Source: Fidelibacterota bacterium
GTDB lineage: Bacteria > Fidelibacterota > UBA2242
DNA length: 8,659 nt
Direction of reading: 5' to 3'
Assembly: GCA_023133185.1 (NCBI GenBank)
Contig: JAGLWX010000436.1
Span: 1 to 8,659 of the forward strand
Notes under the pieces: generated by a model
Databases searched by the model: none
What the model was told of the DNA's origin: nothing
The model's input: only the letters and a program-made list of their open reading frames with translations
Shown: one piece after another, positions 1-6,695 of the stretch
Layout of the letters: each line of letters begins with the position of its first letter
How positions within the stretch are numbered: position 1 is the first letter of the stretch
Translations under genes and position numbers: made by a program

Positions 1-1
1 G

Positions 2-370
2 GATTTTACAGATATAAATGGAAATCATCTGCCCGGTGATACGACATTATCTGTTGAAATTGATCCATTAGAGATTACGCGTATTTCGCCCTACGATAAA
101 CAATACTTCGTTTCTTTGGCGCCGGTTATTTCAATCTATTTTAATAATATCATCGATGAAAGCACAATTGAGGACGCGTTGAAAATAACACCCGAGATTA
201 ATCCTAACATTGTTACTTATCAGTATTCAGAGTATTCGATGTTACGGGTATATCCCGATTCGTCCTTAGCATCAAATACGCTATATACGATTGAAATAGA
301 CACATTTCTGACCGATTACTATGGTGTGAACCTGCCGGAAAAGTTCGTATCAGTATTTACAACGAAATAA
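2..370 (+). CDS. C-terminal part of a protein with Ig-like (SbsA/Big_5) repeats
   Basis: The reading frame is open from the first bases of the window to a TAA at 368-370, giving 122 visible residues; the true start lies upstream. The sequence begins with the tail of one repeat ('DINGNHLPGD', the usual 'D..GN.L' end of a Big_5 domain). One complete repeat follows: 'ISPYDKQYFVSLAPVISIYF' opens it, the 'I.I.F...I...TI..AL.I.P' signature is present, and it closes in 'VSVFTTK'. Big_5/SbsA-type Ig-like domains are beta-sandwiches found in bacterial surface proteins, secreted proteins and lipoproteins, where they act as spacers or adhesion modules. The protein ends right after the domain, so this is a C-terminal Ig-like module with no sorting signal that I can see. 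The full protein's identity cannot be judged from this fragment. An internal TTG at 116 is not a credible start, because the domain continues upstream of it. Confidence 0.72.
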   Translation, partial: DFTDINGNHLPGDTTLSVEIDPLEITRISPYDKQYFVSLAPVISIYFNNIIDESTIEDALKITPEINPNIVTYQYSEYSMLRVYPDSSLASNTLYTIEIDTFLTDYYGVNLPEKFVSVFTTK

Positions 371-482
371 AATCATTTTGCGTTTAAAAGTAGCGGCTGA
401 ATTTAATGTTCCCTGAGACGAACAACGGAACAGAAAATCAGAATTTAAGATTGCCCAGGTCTTGCATCATGTTACTTGTACC

Positions 483-511
483 TTGCTTCTATATGAGAAA
501 TTGACTATAAT
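483..511 (+). promoter_or_regulatory. Candidate sigma70-type promoter of the restriction-modification gene
   Basis: A perfect TATAAT lies at 506-511, 17 bp downstream of a weak -35 (TTGCTT, 483-488, three of six consensus bases). Transcription would start near 517-519, only about 8 nt before the ATG at 526. No Shine-Dalgarno sequence precedes either start candidate, so a leaderless or very short-leader mRNA is plausible. A single promoter match in AT-rich intergenic DNA can arise by chance. Confidence 0.4.
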
Positions 512-525
512 TATCCGTGAATAAC

Positions 526-3500
526 ATGAATCTTATCGTCATCAATCCCCGTAAATCTCTCAATAAAGCCTTCCTGAAGGTGAAGCCCAACCGGACGGAG
601 ATTGAACTTTTCAAGAAGAATCTTGTGACTCTTCTCGACAGCGTAAATGAATCGGAGTATGAAGAATTTAATAAAAACAACATTATTGAATTTCTGAAAA
701 ATACCTATTACGCCCCAAACCACTATATCAATACCAAAGGACGAACCGATCTTGTGATTCACAACGGGAAAGATGCCGGCAGCAGCGTCGGCGTTTTGAT
801 TGAAACTAAGAAACCGTCCAAAAAAAACGAGATGCTCCGAAAGGACAATATAAACCTGAAAGCATTTCATGAATTGCTGCTTTATTATCTCAGGGAGCGG
901 ATCACCAACAAGAACCTTGAAATCAAATACCTCATTGTCACTAACGTAACCGAGTGGTTTATATTCGATGCGAAGTTATTTGAAAAGCTTTTTACGGAAA
1001 ACAGTAAATTTGTCAGGCAATTCAAAGATTATGAATCAGGAAAATTAACGGGTACCAAAACGGACTTCTTTTATAAAGAAATTGCCGAGCCGTTTATTTC
1101 TAATATCAATTCCGAAATTACTTTTACCTGGTTTGATCTTCTGGAATATGAAAAACTACTCAGAAGTAATGATCCGCAGGATGATAAAAAATTAATTCCC
1201 CTGTATAAATTGATATCTCCCGAACATCTGCTAACTCTGCCGTTTGCCAACGACAGCAATAGCCTTGATAAAACCTTTTACACGGAATTGCTGCACATTA
1301 TCGGACTTGCCGAAACCAAAAAAGGCGGCAAGAAACTGATTGAACGTAAAAAAGAAGGTGAACGGAATGCCGGCTCGCTGATCGAAAACGCCATTATCCA
1401 GCTGGACAGCCGGGATAAAATTTCGCGCCTCGCTAAACCGGCGCAATACGGCGAAACAAACGAAGAGAGACTTTTAAATGTAGCGCTGGAACTGGCGATT
1501 ACGTGGATCAATCGAATCCTTTTCCTGAAATTGCTCGAAGCCCAGCTCATCAATTATCATAAAGGCGATCAGGCGTTTGCATTTCTTAATTGCGACCGTG
1601 TCAAAAACTATGACGATCTGGACGGTTTGTTTTTCCGGGTTCTTGCCCGTAAAACCGGCGAGCGAGATGCTGAAATGGCAAAACTTTTTGATAAAGTGCC
1701 TTACCTGAACAGTTCGCTCTTCGAACCCACTGAGCTGGAACAGGTTACCATATTTATCAGCAACTTGCAGGATGATTGCCGACTACCGGTAATTTCTTCA
1801 ACAGTGCTGAAAGATAGTAACGGCAAGAGACGCAAAGGTGATCTCAATGCCCTAAAATACCTGTTTGAATTTCTCGATGCTTACGATTTCAGCAGCGAAG
1901 GTTCGGAAGAAATTCAGGAAGGCAAAAAAAATCTGATTAATGCCTCGGTGCTCGGTCTTATTTTCGAGAAGATCAACGGATACAAAGACGGCTCCTTCTT
2001 TACGCCCGGTTTCATTACAATGTACATGTGCCGTGAAACCATCCGCCGGGCTGTAGTCCAAAAATTCAATGATGCATACATTTCAAAAAACTCCTCCCCT
2101 GACAAAGTGAGTTCCCAATACGATACCTTCAATAAAAGCTCCTCCCCTGGAAAGGGGAGGTGGCACGAAGTGCCGGAGGGGTTAACTCCTGACAATGGAA
2201 ACTGTCCTCAAGACAATATTTCTAAAAATTCCTCCCCTGAAAAGGGTAGTTGTTCTCAGAACATATACTATGAAAATTCCTCCCCTGAAAAGGGGAGGTG
2301 TCCGAAGGACGGAGGGGTCAAGAACTCCTCACAGACCGAAGATGTTAGATACAACACTCTCGATGATATATACAATGCCATTAACACAGACTTTACAAAG
2401 CAAGAAGCCAACAACATAATAAATTCTCTGAAGATTTGCGACCCGGCAGTGGGTTCCGGGCACTTTCTGGTGTCCGCCCTGAACGAGATCATCACCATCA
2501 AAAGCGAACTGAAAATACTGCTTGACAGGCAAGGTCTGACATTGCGGGATTACAGCGTGGAAGTTGTCAATGATGAACTCATCATCACCGACGATGACGG
2601 GTTGTTGTTTGAGTACAAGCCGAAAAACAGGGAGAGTCAACGTGTTCAGGAAGCTCTGTTCCACGAAAAGCAGACCCTTATCGAGAACTGCCTGTTCGGT
2701 GTGGACATCAATCCTAACTCCGTAAAAATCTGCCGTCTCCGGCTCTGGATCGAACTCCTCAAAAACGCCTACTACAAAATTCCCAGCTCCTCCCCTGGAA
2801 AGGGGAGGTGTCACGAAGCGACGGAGGGGTTAATTCCTGGCAAGGAGAGGCGTCCGCAGGACGGAGGGATTAATAACTATTCACATGACGCAAGAATCAT
2901 GAATCTCCCCGAACTTAAAACCTTCCGCAAACGCCTGCGCAGAAACCTGACCCCCGCCGAAGCGAGCCTCTGGAAAATGCTCCAGGGAAAAAAATTGGAA
3001 GGCAGAAAATTCCGCAGGCAGCATAGTGTGGATAAATACATACTCGATTTCTATTGCCCGTCTGAAAATCTTGCAATTGAACTCGATGGTGAAGGTCATG
3101 TCAACTATTCGGCGGAAGAATACGACATGGAACGCACCCTGTTTCTGAATACTTTTGGCATAAGAGTACTAAGGTTTGAAAACAGATCAGTATTTGAAGA
3201 ACCGGAAGGCGTGCTGGAAATGATAAGACGGGAGTTTGGGAAGGAACCAATCCGACCTGCGGACACTCGTGATTCTGGTATAGAGACGCAACCACCCCGA
3301 CCTTCGGTCACCCCTCCTTTTCAAGGAGGGGAGTTGTTGGAGCTGGAAACTCTGCCTAATATTGATATCAATATTAAATGCGGGAATTCGCTGATCAGCC
3401 GCTATGCCCTGGACGCCGACGTCAAAAAGGCGCTGGCAAAAAGCAAATGGAGTATCGACAGTTATCGCCTGGCGGTGATGACCTATCGCAATGCCGAAAG

Positions 3501-5019
3501 CAAAGAGCAGAAGCGCGCGATGGAACGGTTGATCGACGACATCAAAAGTGATTTTGAAAGCGAAGTGGCGGCGAATGATAAACGGGTCTTACGTAAAATT
3601 CGGCTTGAAGATGAACTCTTTAATATTACGAACCAGGTCAACCTGTTTGAACAGAGTAAAAAGGAAAAAGCGGAATGGGATAAAAAGGTTAAAAAATTCA
3701 CCAACGAAATCCAAAAACTCGAAAACGAATTGGAAGAGATTAAAAGCAGTAAGATTTACGATAACGCCTTTGAATGGCGCTTCGAGTTCCCCGAAGTGCT
3801 CAATGATGACGGCGACTTTGTAGGCTTCGATGTGGTGATCGGCAATCCGCCGTATGGAATATTTAATAAAAAACAAAATCAAAATATTGCATTAAAAATC
3901 GATAAACAATCTCTTGAATATTTAAAAAATAACTATCCAAAAGCAAAACATGGAATGCTTAATGCATCAAAAATATTTTACTGTTTAGGAATTAATTTAG
4001 CTAAGTACAAATATTTTATTTCTATGATTATCCCAATGGGTATACTAACTGATTCATCATCATTTAATACTAGAAAATATTTAATGGATGAAAATACTAT
4101 TTTATTAATTGATGTCTTCCCAGAAAGAGACAATACTGCAAAAAGAGTTTTTGATGATGTAAAGATGTCTACATCTATTTTAATTACAAAGAAAAGTAAA
4201 ATTAGTAGATCAATTGATATGGGTATCTCATATAAGAAAGAAATTAACTTAAAAAACAGGACAAAATTTCATTTACATGAATTATATAAACTGAATGATG
4301 ATTTATATCAAATACCTTTGGTTGATAGAATTTCTTTGAATTTATTAATTAAGTGTTTTTCAATTAAAAATGTTATTAAACAAAAATCAATTGCACCATG
4401 TTTAACAGGTGAAGTAGATATAACATTTGGGAAACAAGCCATATCGTCTAATCCTAATGACTCTTTATTAATTAAAGGAGTTCAAATTGATAGATATGTA
4501 ATAAAGACTAAAAATAATCAGATAAGCCAAGGAATTATTGAGTATTTAGATATTAATGAATTTAGATCATTATATAGTGGCGAGAAATTAACTCATGCTC
4601 AACATCAAAGATTAGTACTACAAGGCTTGACAGGAATCAACGAAAAACGGAGATTAAAGTGTTCAATTACAGATGATAATATGTATTTAGCTAATTCATG
4701 TAATTATATTTTTCATGAAAATACTCGTGTCCTGAAATATCTTTTAGGACTGTTAAATTCAAGATTAATGAATTGGATATTTAAATCAAAAAGTACAAGT
4801 AGTAATGTAAATGGTTATGAGGTAGATAATTTACCAATTATTAATTTTCAAAAAAATAGATGTGTCAATAATTTAATCGATATTGCCGATCAAATTCTTC
4901 AAGCAAAAAAATCCAGCCTTGATACCAACACCTCTTCCCTTGAAGCCGAGATCGACCGGATGGTCTATGAATTCTACGGCTTAACTGAAGAAGAGATTGC
5001 AATTGTTGAGCAGGGCTGA
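526..5019 (+). CDS. Type IIG (Eco57I-like) restriction-modification enzyme with in-frame insertions
   Basis: This is a single-chain enzyme expected to methylate adenine N6 and cut DNA at one recognition site in the cytoplasm. Residues are numbered from ATG 526. An N-terminal PD-(D/E)XK nuclease has D75 ('RTDLVI') and E93-T-K95 ('LIETKKP'). A helical region follows. SAM motif I is DPAVGSG (639-645); the acidic residue of 'FGVDINP' is D727. A coiled-coil-like Lys/Glu-rich stretch (about 965-1085) precedes NPPY (1107-1110). The C-terminus 'EIDRMVYEFYGLTEEEI' is typical of the family. At 1497 aa it is longer than the roughly 1000-1250 usual for such enzymes. The excess is two in-frame insertions: a repeat-coded linker (about 523-605) and a repeat-flanked DUF559 domain (about 754-940). 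About 1111-1455 is coded by very AT-rich DNA. GTG 517 is also possible; ATG 526 was chosen because 'MNLIVINPRKSLNKAFL' fits my recollection of family N-termini. Whether the chimeric protein is active is unknown. Confidence 0.88.
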   Translation: MNLIVINPRKSLNKAFLKVKPNRTEIELFKKNLVTLLDSVNESEYEEFNKNNIIEFLKNTYYAPNHYINTKGRTDLVIHNGKDAGSSVGVLIETKKPSKKNEMLRKDNINLKAFHELLLYYLRERITNKNLEIKYLIVTNVTEWFIFDAKLFEKLFTENSKFVRQFKDYESGKLTGTKTDFFYKEIAEPFISNINSEITFTWFDLLEYEKLLRSNDPQDDKKLIPLYKLISPEHLLTLPFANDSNSLDKTFYTELLHIIGLAETKKGGKKLIERKKEGERNAGSLIENAIIQLDSRDKISRLAKPAQYGETNEERLLNVALELAITWINRILFLKLLEAQLINYHKGDQAFAFLNCDRVKNYDDLDGLFFRVLARKTGERDAEMAKLFDKVPYLNSSLFEPTELEQVTIFISNLQDDCRLPVISSTVLKDSNGKRRKGDLNALKYLFEFLDAYDFSSEGSEEIQEGKKNLINASVLGLIFEKINGYKDGSFFTPGFITMYMCRETIRRAVVQKFNDAYISKNSSPDKVSSQYDTFNKSSSPGKGRWHEVPEGLTPDNGNCPQDNISKNSSPEKGSCSQNIYYENSSPEKGRCPKDGGVKNSSQTEDVRYNTLDDIYNAINTDFTKQEANNIINSLKICDPAVGSGHFLVSALNEIITIKSELKILLDRQGLTLRDYSVEVVNDELIITDDDGLLFEYKPKNRESQRVQEALFHEKQTLIENCLFGVDINPNSVKICRLRLWIELLKNAYYKIPSSSPGKGRCHEATEGLIPGKERRPQDGGINNYSHDARIMNLPELKTFRKRLRRNLTPAEASLWKMLQGKKLEGRKFRRQHSVDKYILDFYCPSENLAIELDGEGHVNYSAEEYDMERTLFLNTFGIRVLRFENRSVFEEPEGVLEMIRREFGKEPIRPADTRDSGIETQPPRPSVTPPFQGGELLELETLPNIDINIKCGNSLISRYALDADVKKALAKSKWSIDSYRLAVMTYRNAESKEQKRAMERLIDDIKSDFESEVAANDKRVLRKIRLEDELFNITNQVNLFEQSKKEKAEWDKKVKKFTNEIQKLENELEEIKSSKIYDNAFEWRFEFPEVLNDDGDFVGFDVVIGNPPYGIFNKKQNQNIALKIDKQSLEYLKNNYPKAKHGMLNASKIFYCLGINLAKYKYFISMIIPMGILTDSSSFNTRKYLMDENTILLIDVFPERDNTAKRVFDDVKMSTSILITKKSKISRSIDMGISYKKEINLKNRTKFHLHELYKLNDDLYQIPLVDRISLNLLIKCFSIKNVIKQKSIAPCLTGEVDITFGKQAISSNPNDSLLIKGVQIDRYVIKTKNNQISQGIIEYLDINEFRSLYSGEKLTHAQHQRLVLQGLTGINEKRRLKCSITDDNMYLANSCNYIFHENTRVLKYLLGLLNSRLMNWIFKSKSTSSNVNGYEVDNLPIINFQKNRCVNNLIDIADQILQAKKSSLDTNTSSLEAEIDRMVYEFYGLTEEEIAIVEQG
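2091..2340 (+). repeat. Tandem array of six palindromic repeat units (about 48 bp) inside the coding frame
   Basis: Units begin at 2091, 2139, 2186, 2229, 2277 and 2325, so spacings are 48, 47, 43, 48 and 48 bp. The odd pair sums to 90, so the frame is kept. Best-preserved units (2139 and 2277) read CTCCTCCCCT, a short loop, AGGGGAGG, then a second small hairpin, then GGAGGGGT. In the 2139 unit the first stem pairs 2141-2148 with 2153-2160 and the second is GGCAC-GAA-GTGCC (2162-2174). In the 2277 unit the second is GTCC-GAA-GGAC (2300-2310). Units 1, 3, 4 and 6 are decayed. The array encodes a Ser/Pro/Gly/Lys-rich linker ('NSSPEKGRCPKDGGV' type) between 'AVVQKFNDAY' and the helix leading to SAM motif I, a place where the enzyme should tolerate extra residues. 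Confidence 0.85.
2787..2872 (+). repeat. Left arm: two forward copies of the palindromic unit
   Basis: The first copy (2787-2833) has the 8-bp stem CCTCCCCT/AGGGGAGG, a degraded second stem around CGAAG, and GGAGGGGTTA. The second (2834-2872) has a decayed first stem, but its second hairpin is perfect: GTCC-GCA-GGAC (2852-2862), followed by GGAGGGATTA. Their starts are 47 bp apart, close to the 48-bp period of the upstream array. Confidence 0.82.
2899..3237 (+). other. DUF559 (Vsr-like, PD-(D/E)XK fold) nuclease domain within the restriction gene
   Basis: About 113 residues (792-904 of the host protein) form a whole DUF559 domain. 'MNLPELKTFRKRLRRNLTPA' begins it, 'EASLW..LQGKKLEGRKFRRQ' follows, and the core 'ILDFYCPSENLAIELDGEGH' closes the active site. 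The putative catalytic set is complete: D841 in 'LDF', E852 and D854 in 'ELDG', and H858. 'GIRVLRFENRSVFEEPEGVL' is the usual C-terminal part. The family is related to the very short patch repair endonuclease fold, but its cellular role is not established to my knowledge. ATG 2899 matches where free-standing DUF559 proteins tend to start, but no ribosome binding site precedes it and no stop follows, so here it should be made as part of the long protein. Confidence 0.85.
3245..3336 (-). repeat. Right arm: two reverse copies of the palindromic unit
   Basis: The inner copy (3245-3278) is decayed, but read on the minus strand it keeps GTCCGCAGGTCGG, matching the inner left copy (GTCCGCAGGACGG). 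The outer copy (3289-3336) read on the minus strand has a first hairpin with CCCCTCC and GGAGGGG stems, a second hairpin GACC-GAA-GGTC, then GGGGTGGTT. The pair mirrors the left arm in number and orientation. Confidence 0.75.
3856..4890 (+). other. AT-rich, probably recombined specificity module of the restriction gene
   Basis: Directly after the NPPY codons (3844-3855) base composition and codon choice change. The 60 bases at 4321-4380 hold 9 G+C (15%), against 31 of 60 (52%) at 1381-1440 in the same gene. Ordinary composition returns near 4890, at the codons for 'SLDTNTSSLEAEIDRMVYEF'. The module encodes the later methyltransferase region ('ISMIIPMGILTDSSSFNTRK') and the expected target recognition domain ('LLGLLNSRLMNWIFKS...VNGYEV.NLPI', typical of TaqI-type C-terminal specificity domains). 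The frame is intact across both joints. Acquisition by recombination is inferred from composition only. Confidence 0.7.
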
Positions 5020-5092
5020 AAACATCATGGCTGGCGATATTATTCCTGATGTTAAAAACTATCTCAAATTTCCTGGTCTCAGGAAGAATATT

Positions 5093-5701
5093 ATGAAAAA
5101 AAGGATGAGAGTTATGTTGCGAAAAATTCTTCTCACAATATTGCTGTTTATCGGTGCTGTTTATTTCTTATCAGGTCAACTTTCTGCTCAAGAAGCAGAT
5201 TCTTCTAAGGAGAAAAATGTTTATTTTACCTTTCGATTAGGTCAGGGAGGATTTACTGATAGTCGATCTCCCATTGGCAAATTAGGTGGAGGTCAGATTA
5301 CACTGGATATTAAACCGGGCAAACTCCCCGTAGCTCTTTCGATTACTAATGAATATTACACAAATTGTCCCGATCCAACCCACTCTTATGAAATAGCCGG
5401 TTTGCTTGCTGTTAATATTCTTTACATGACACCGTTGAACAGGTGGAAGAGGGCAAATGTATTTCTGGGAGGCGGTATTGGCGGACTTGAAGTTCCAAAA
5501 GGTGAAGATGAGCCTGATGAAAAGGTAAAGGGATTTCTTTATAATTTAGAAGGAGGAATAAATGTCAGGCTATTCGGACCGGTAGGTTTATACGGTATCG
5601 GCAAGTACCTGTATGCTCAGAAGAAATCGAATAGCGTCAAAGTAATTGATTTCAGTGAATATATTGTCTTATTGGGGATTACACTTAACTTTGGCTTGTA
5701 G
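5093..5701 (+). CDS. Exported small beta-barrel-like outer-membrane protein, unassigned
   Basis: This is a 202-residue protein. It has a clear N-terminal signal: a basic start (MKKRMRVMLRK), a hydrophobic core of about 15 residues (ILLTILLFIGAVYFL), and probable cleavage near 'GQLSA-QEAD' (after residue 32). The mature part is rich in Gly and aromatic residues with alternating hydrophobics. Examples are 'NVYFTFRLGQGGF', 'ANVFLGGGIGGLEV', 'GPVGLYGIGKYLYA' and the final strand 'EYIVLLGITLNFGL'. This suggests an 8-stranded outer-membrane barrel, but I do not recognise a named family. The start at ATG 5093 has AGGAAG at 5081-5086, six bases upstream. The frame is open further upstream to an ATG at 4997 inside the restriction gene, but that start would bury the signal peptide. 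The gene lies 73 bp after the restriction gene and 24 bp before the phosphoesterase, so it probably shares a transcript with the latter. Confidence 0.72.
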   Translation: MKKRMRVMLRKILLTILLFIGAVYFLSGQLSAQEADSSKEKNVYFTFRLGQGGFTDSRSPIGKLGGGQITLDIKPGKLPVALSITNEYYTNCPDPTHSYEIAGLLAVNILYMTPLNRWKRANVFLGGGIGGLEVPKGEDEPDEKVKGFLYNLEGGINVRLFGPVGLYGIGKYLYAQKKSNSVKVIDFSEYIVLLGITLNFGL

Positions 5702-5725
5702 ATTCTTTCAGAAAGGATTTAACAA

Positions 5726-6646
5726 ATGAAAAAAACGTTGAAACACTTAACCGTTGCATTGGTACTAATTTTTGCGCTCGTCTTATCTTACAGTTTAACA
5801 GCAAGGCTTTCTAAAGAAGATACGGTTTTTTCCTTCATTGTTACCGTAGATATGCGCCAGTATGCCGGTCCAAAGTATCATTCCTCGCAGTACTTTCAAG
5901 GAACCTGTGAAGCGATTCGGGAAGTCGGCAAAGGTTCTTTCATGGTAAGTCCCGGAGACATTGATCCTCCCCAATATGTCTTTGATATGATTAAAAAGAT
6001 ACTCGGCGAGGAGTATGCCTGGTATCCTGTTGTTGGTAATCATGAAGCGGAAACTCCGGAAGATATGGTATGGTTGCGAGATTGGGGTAGCGGTGAAATC
6101 CCCAACCTTGTTCTTAGAGGACCGGAAAACGGCGAAGAGACAACGTATTCGTTTGATTTTGAGCATGCTCACTTTGTGGCGCTTAACGAGTATTATGACG
6201 GCAAATCCGATATAGGGACGGATGGAGATATTAGCGAACCTCTCTATAACTGGCTGGAGAACGACCTGGCGGCAAATAAAAAACCATTCGTTTTTGTGTT
6301 TGGTCATGAACCCATTGTATCCATCCCTGACTTTGATAACGGTCGGCATCGACATAAAGGAGATAATCTGGATGCATACCCGGAGAATAGTCAGCGTTTC
6401 CAGGAACTCCTGCGCAAATACGGAGTTATGGCTTACATTTGTGGTCATACTCATAATTTTTCTTATGCAAAAATCAATGGTATATGGCAAATCGATGCAG
6501 GACATTGCCGTGGAATTGCAGAGACCGGAGCACGAAGTACTTTTCTCAAGATCATTGTTGGGAAAAACAGTTGCCGGGTCGAAGTCTATCGAGATGACAG
6601 TAAGGGGGAAGAATACGCTTTGACTAATACGATTATGCTGGATTGA
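5726..6646 (+). CDS. Exported calcineurin-like metallophosphoesterase
   Basis: A 306-residue protein with a signal peptide (hydrophobic core about residues 8-22, probable cleavage near 'SLTA-RLS', about residue 26), so it should act in the periplasm or outside the cell. The binuclear-metal motifs run in the family order: D42 ('VTVDMRQ'), GDID (77-80), GNHE (104-107), H194 in 'FGHEP', and GHTH (240-243). The first block is unusual: families normally have D-x-H, while here R44 takes the place of the His. The stretch 'PGDIDPPQYVFDMI' and the phrase 'FSFIVTVDMRQYAGP' suggest a distinct subfamily rather than damage. Substrate is unknown; the fold covers phosphomonoesters, diesters and nucleotides. 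The start has GAAAGGA at 5711-5717, eight bases upstream. It follows the barrel-like gene by 24 bp, which suggests co-transcription and a shared envelope role. Confidence 0.85.
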   Translation: MKKTLKHLTVALVLIFALVLSYSLTARLSKEDTVFSFIVTVDMRQYAGPKYHSSQYFQGTCEAIREVGKGSFMVSPGDIDPPQYVFDMIKKILGEEYAWYPVVGNHEAETPEDMVWLRDWGSGEIPNLVLRGPENGEETTYSFDFEHAHFVALNEYYDGKSDIGTDGDISEPLYNWLENDLAANKKPFVFVFGHEPIVSIPDFDNGRHRHKGDNLDAYPENSQRFQELLRKYGVMAYICGHTHNFSYAKINGIWQIDAGHCRGIAETGARSTFLKIIVGKNSCRVEVYRDDSKGEEYALTNTIMLD

Positions 6647-6662
6647 ACCCAGCAACCAGCAT

Positions 6663-6690
6663 TTCAAATTTCAAATATCAAATTTCAAAT
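6663..6690 (+). repeat. Four tandem heptamers (TTCAAAT)
   Basis: TTCAAAT occurs at 6663, 6670 and 6684, with one variant, ATCAAAT, at 6677. It lies 17 bp after the phosphoesterase stop and just before a hairpin repeat. No function can be assigned; such AT-rich heptamers could vary in number by slippage. Confidence 0.7.
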
Positions 6691-6695
6691 TACTC

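Larger units (their letters stand above)
2783..3346 (+). mobile_element. DUF559 nuclease element flanked by inverted repeat pairs, inserted in frame
   Basis: Two forward copies of the palindromic unit (2787-2833 and 2834-2872) lie left of a DUF559 domain (2899-3237), and two reverse copies (3245-3278 and 3289-3336) lie right of it. The outermost bases form a perfect 8-bp inverted repeat, CCAGCTCC (2783-2790) and GGAGCTGG (3339-3346). Host protein sequence stops at 'LLKNAYYK' and resumes at 'LETLPNIDINIKCGNSLISR', which I recognise as contiguous or nearly so in uninterrupted family members. The element therefore sits at one site and replaces only a few residues. It has no stop codon in this frame. 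There are no transposase or intein motifs, and no clear target duplication beyond the palindromic AGCT. Mobility is inferred from architecture alone. Confidence 0.65.

Noticed and set aside
407..432. Inverted repeat TGTTCC / GGAACA as terminator or operator
   Set aside because: Only 6 bp of stem with a 14-base loop and no T-run. It may be chance, so it is not listed as a feature.
2091..2340. CRISPR array
   Set aside because: The period (48 bp) and number of units look superficially similar, but units are contiguous, decayed and have no repeat/spacer alternation. They are translated as part of the restriction gene.
2195..2419. Short + strand frame of 74 codons in the array
   Set aside because: It is the repeat array read in another frame ('IPPLKR' repeated), inside the larger coding frame.
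2783..3346. Intein inside the restriction gene
   Set aside because: The inserted domain is an endonuclease within a host gene, but there is no N-terminal splicing block with a leading Cys/Ser and no terminal His-Asn before a Cys/Ser/Thr at the exit. The borders are repeats, not splicing domains.
4997..5092. Longer N-terminus of the barrel-like protein starting inside the restriction gene
   Set aside because: This start adds 32 residues before a well-formed signal peptide and has no ribosome binding site; ATG 5093 has AGGAAG six bases upstream.
5795..6667. 290-codon reading frame on the minus strand
   Set aside because: It lies wholly across the metallophosphoesterase gene, whose motifs are intact on the + strand. 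The antisense translation shows no recognisable domain.
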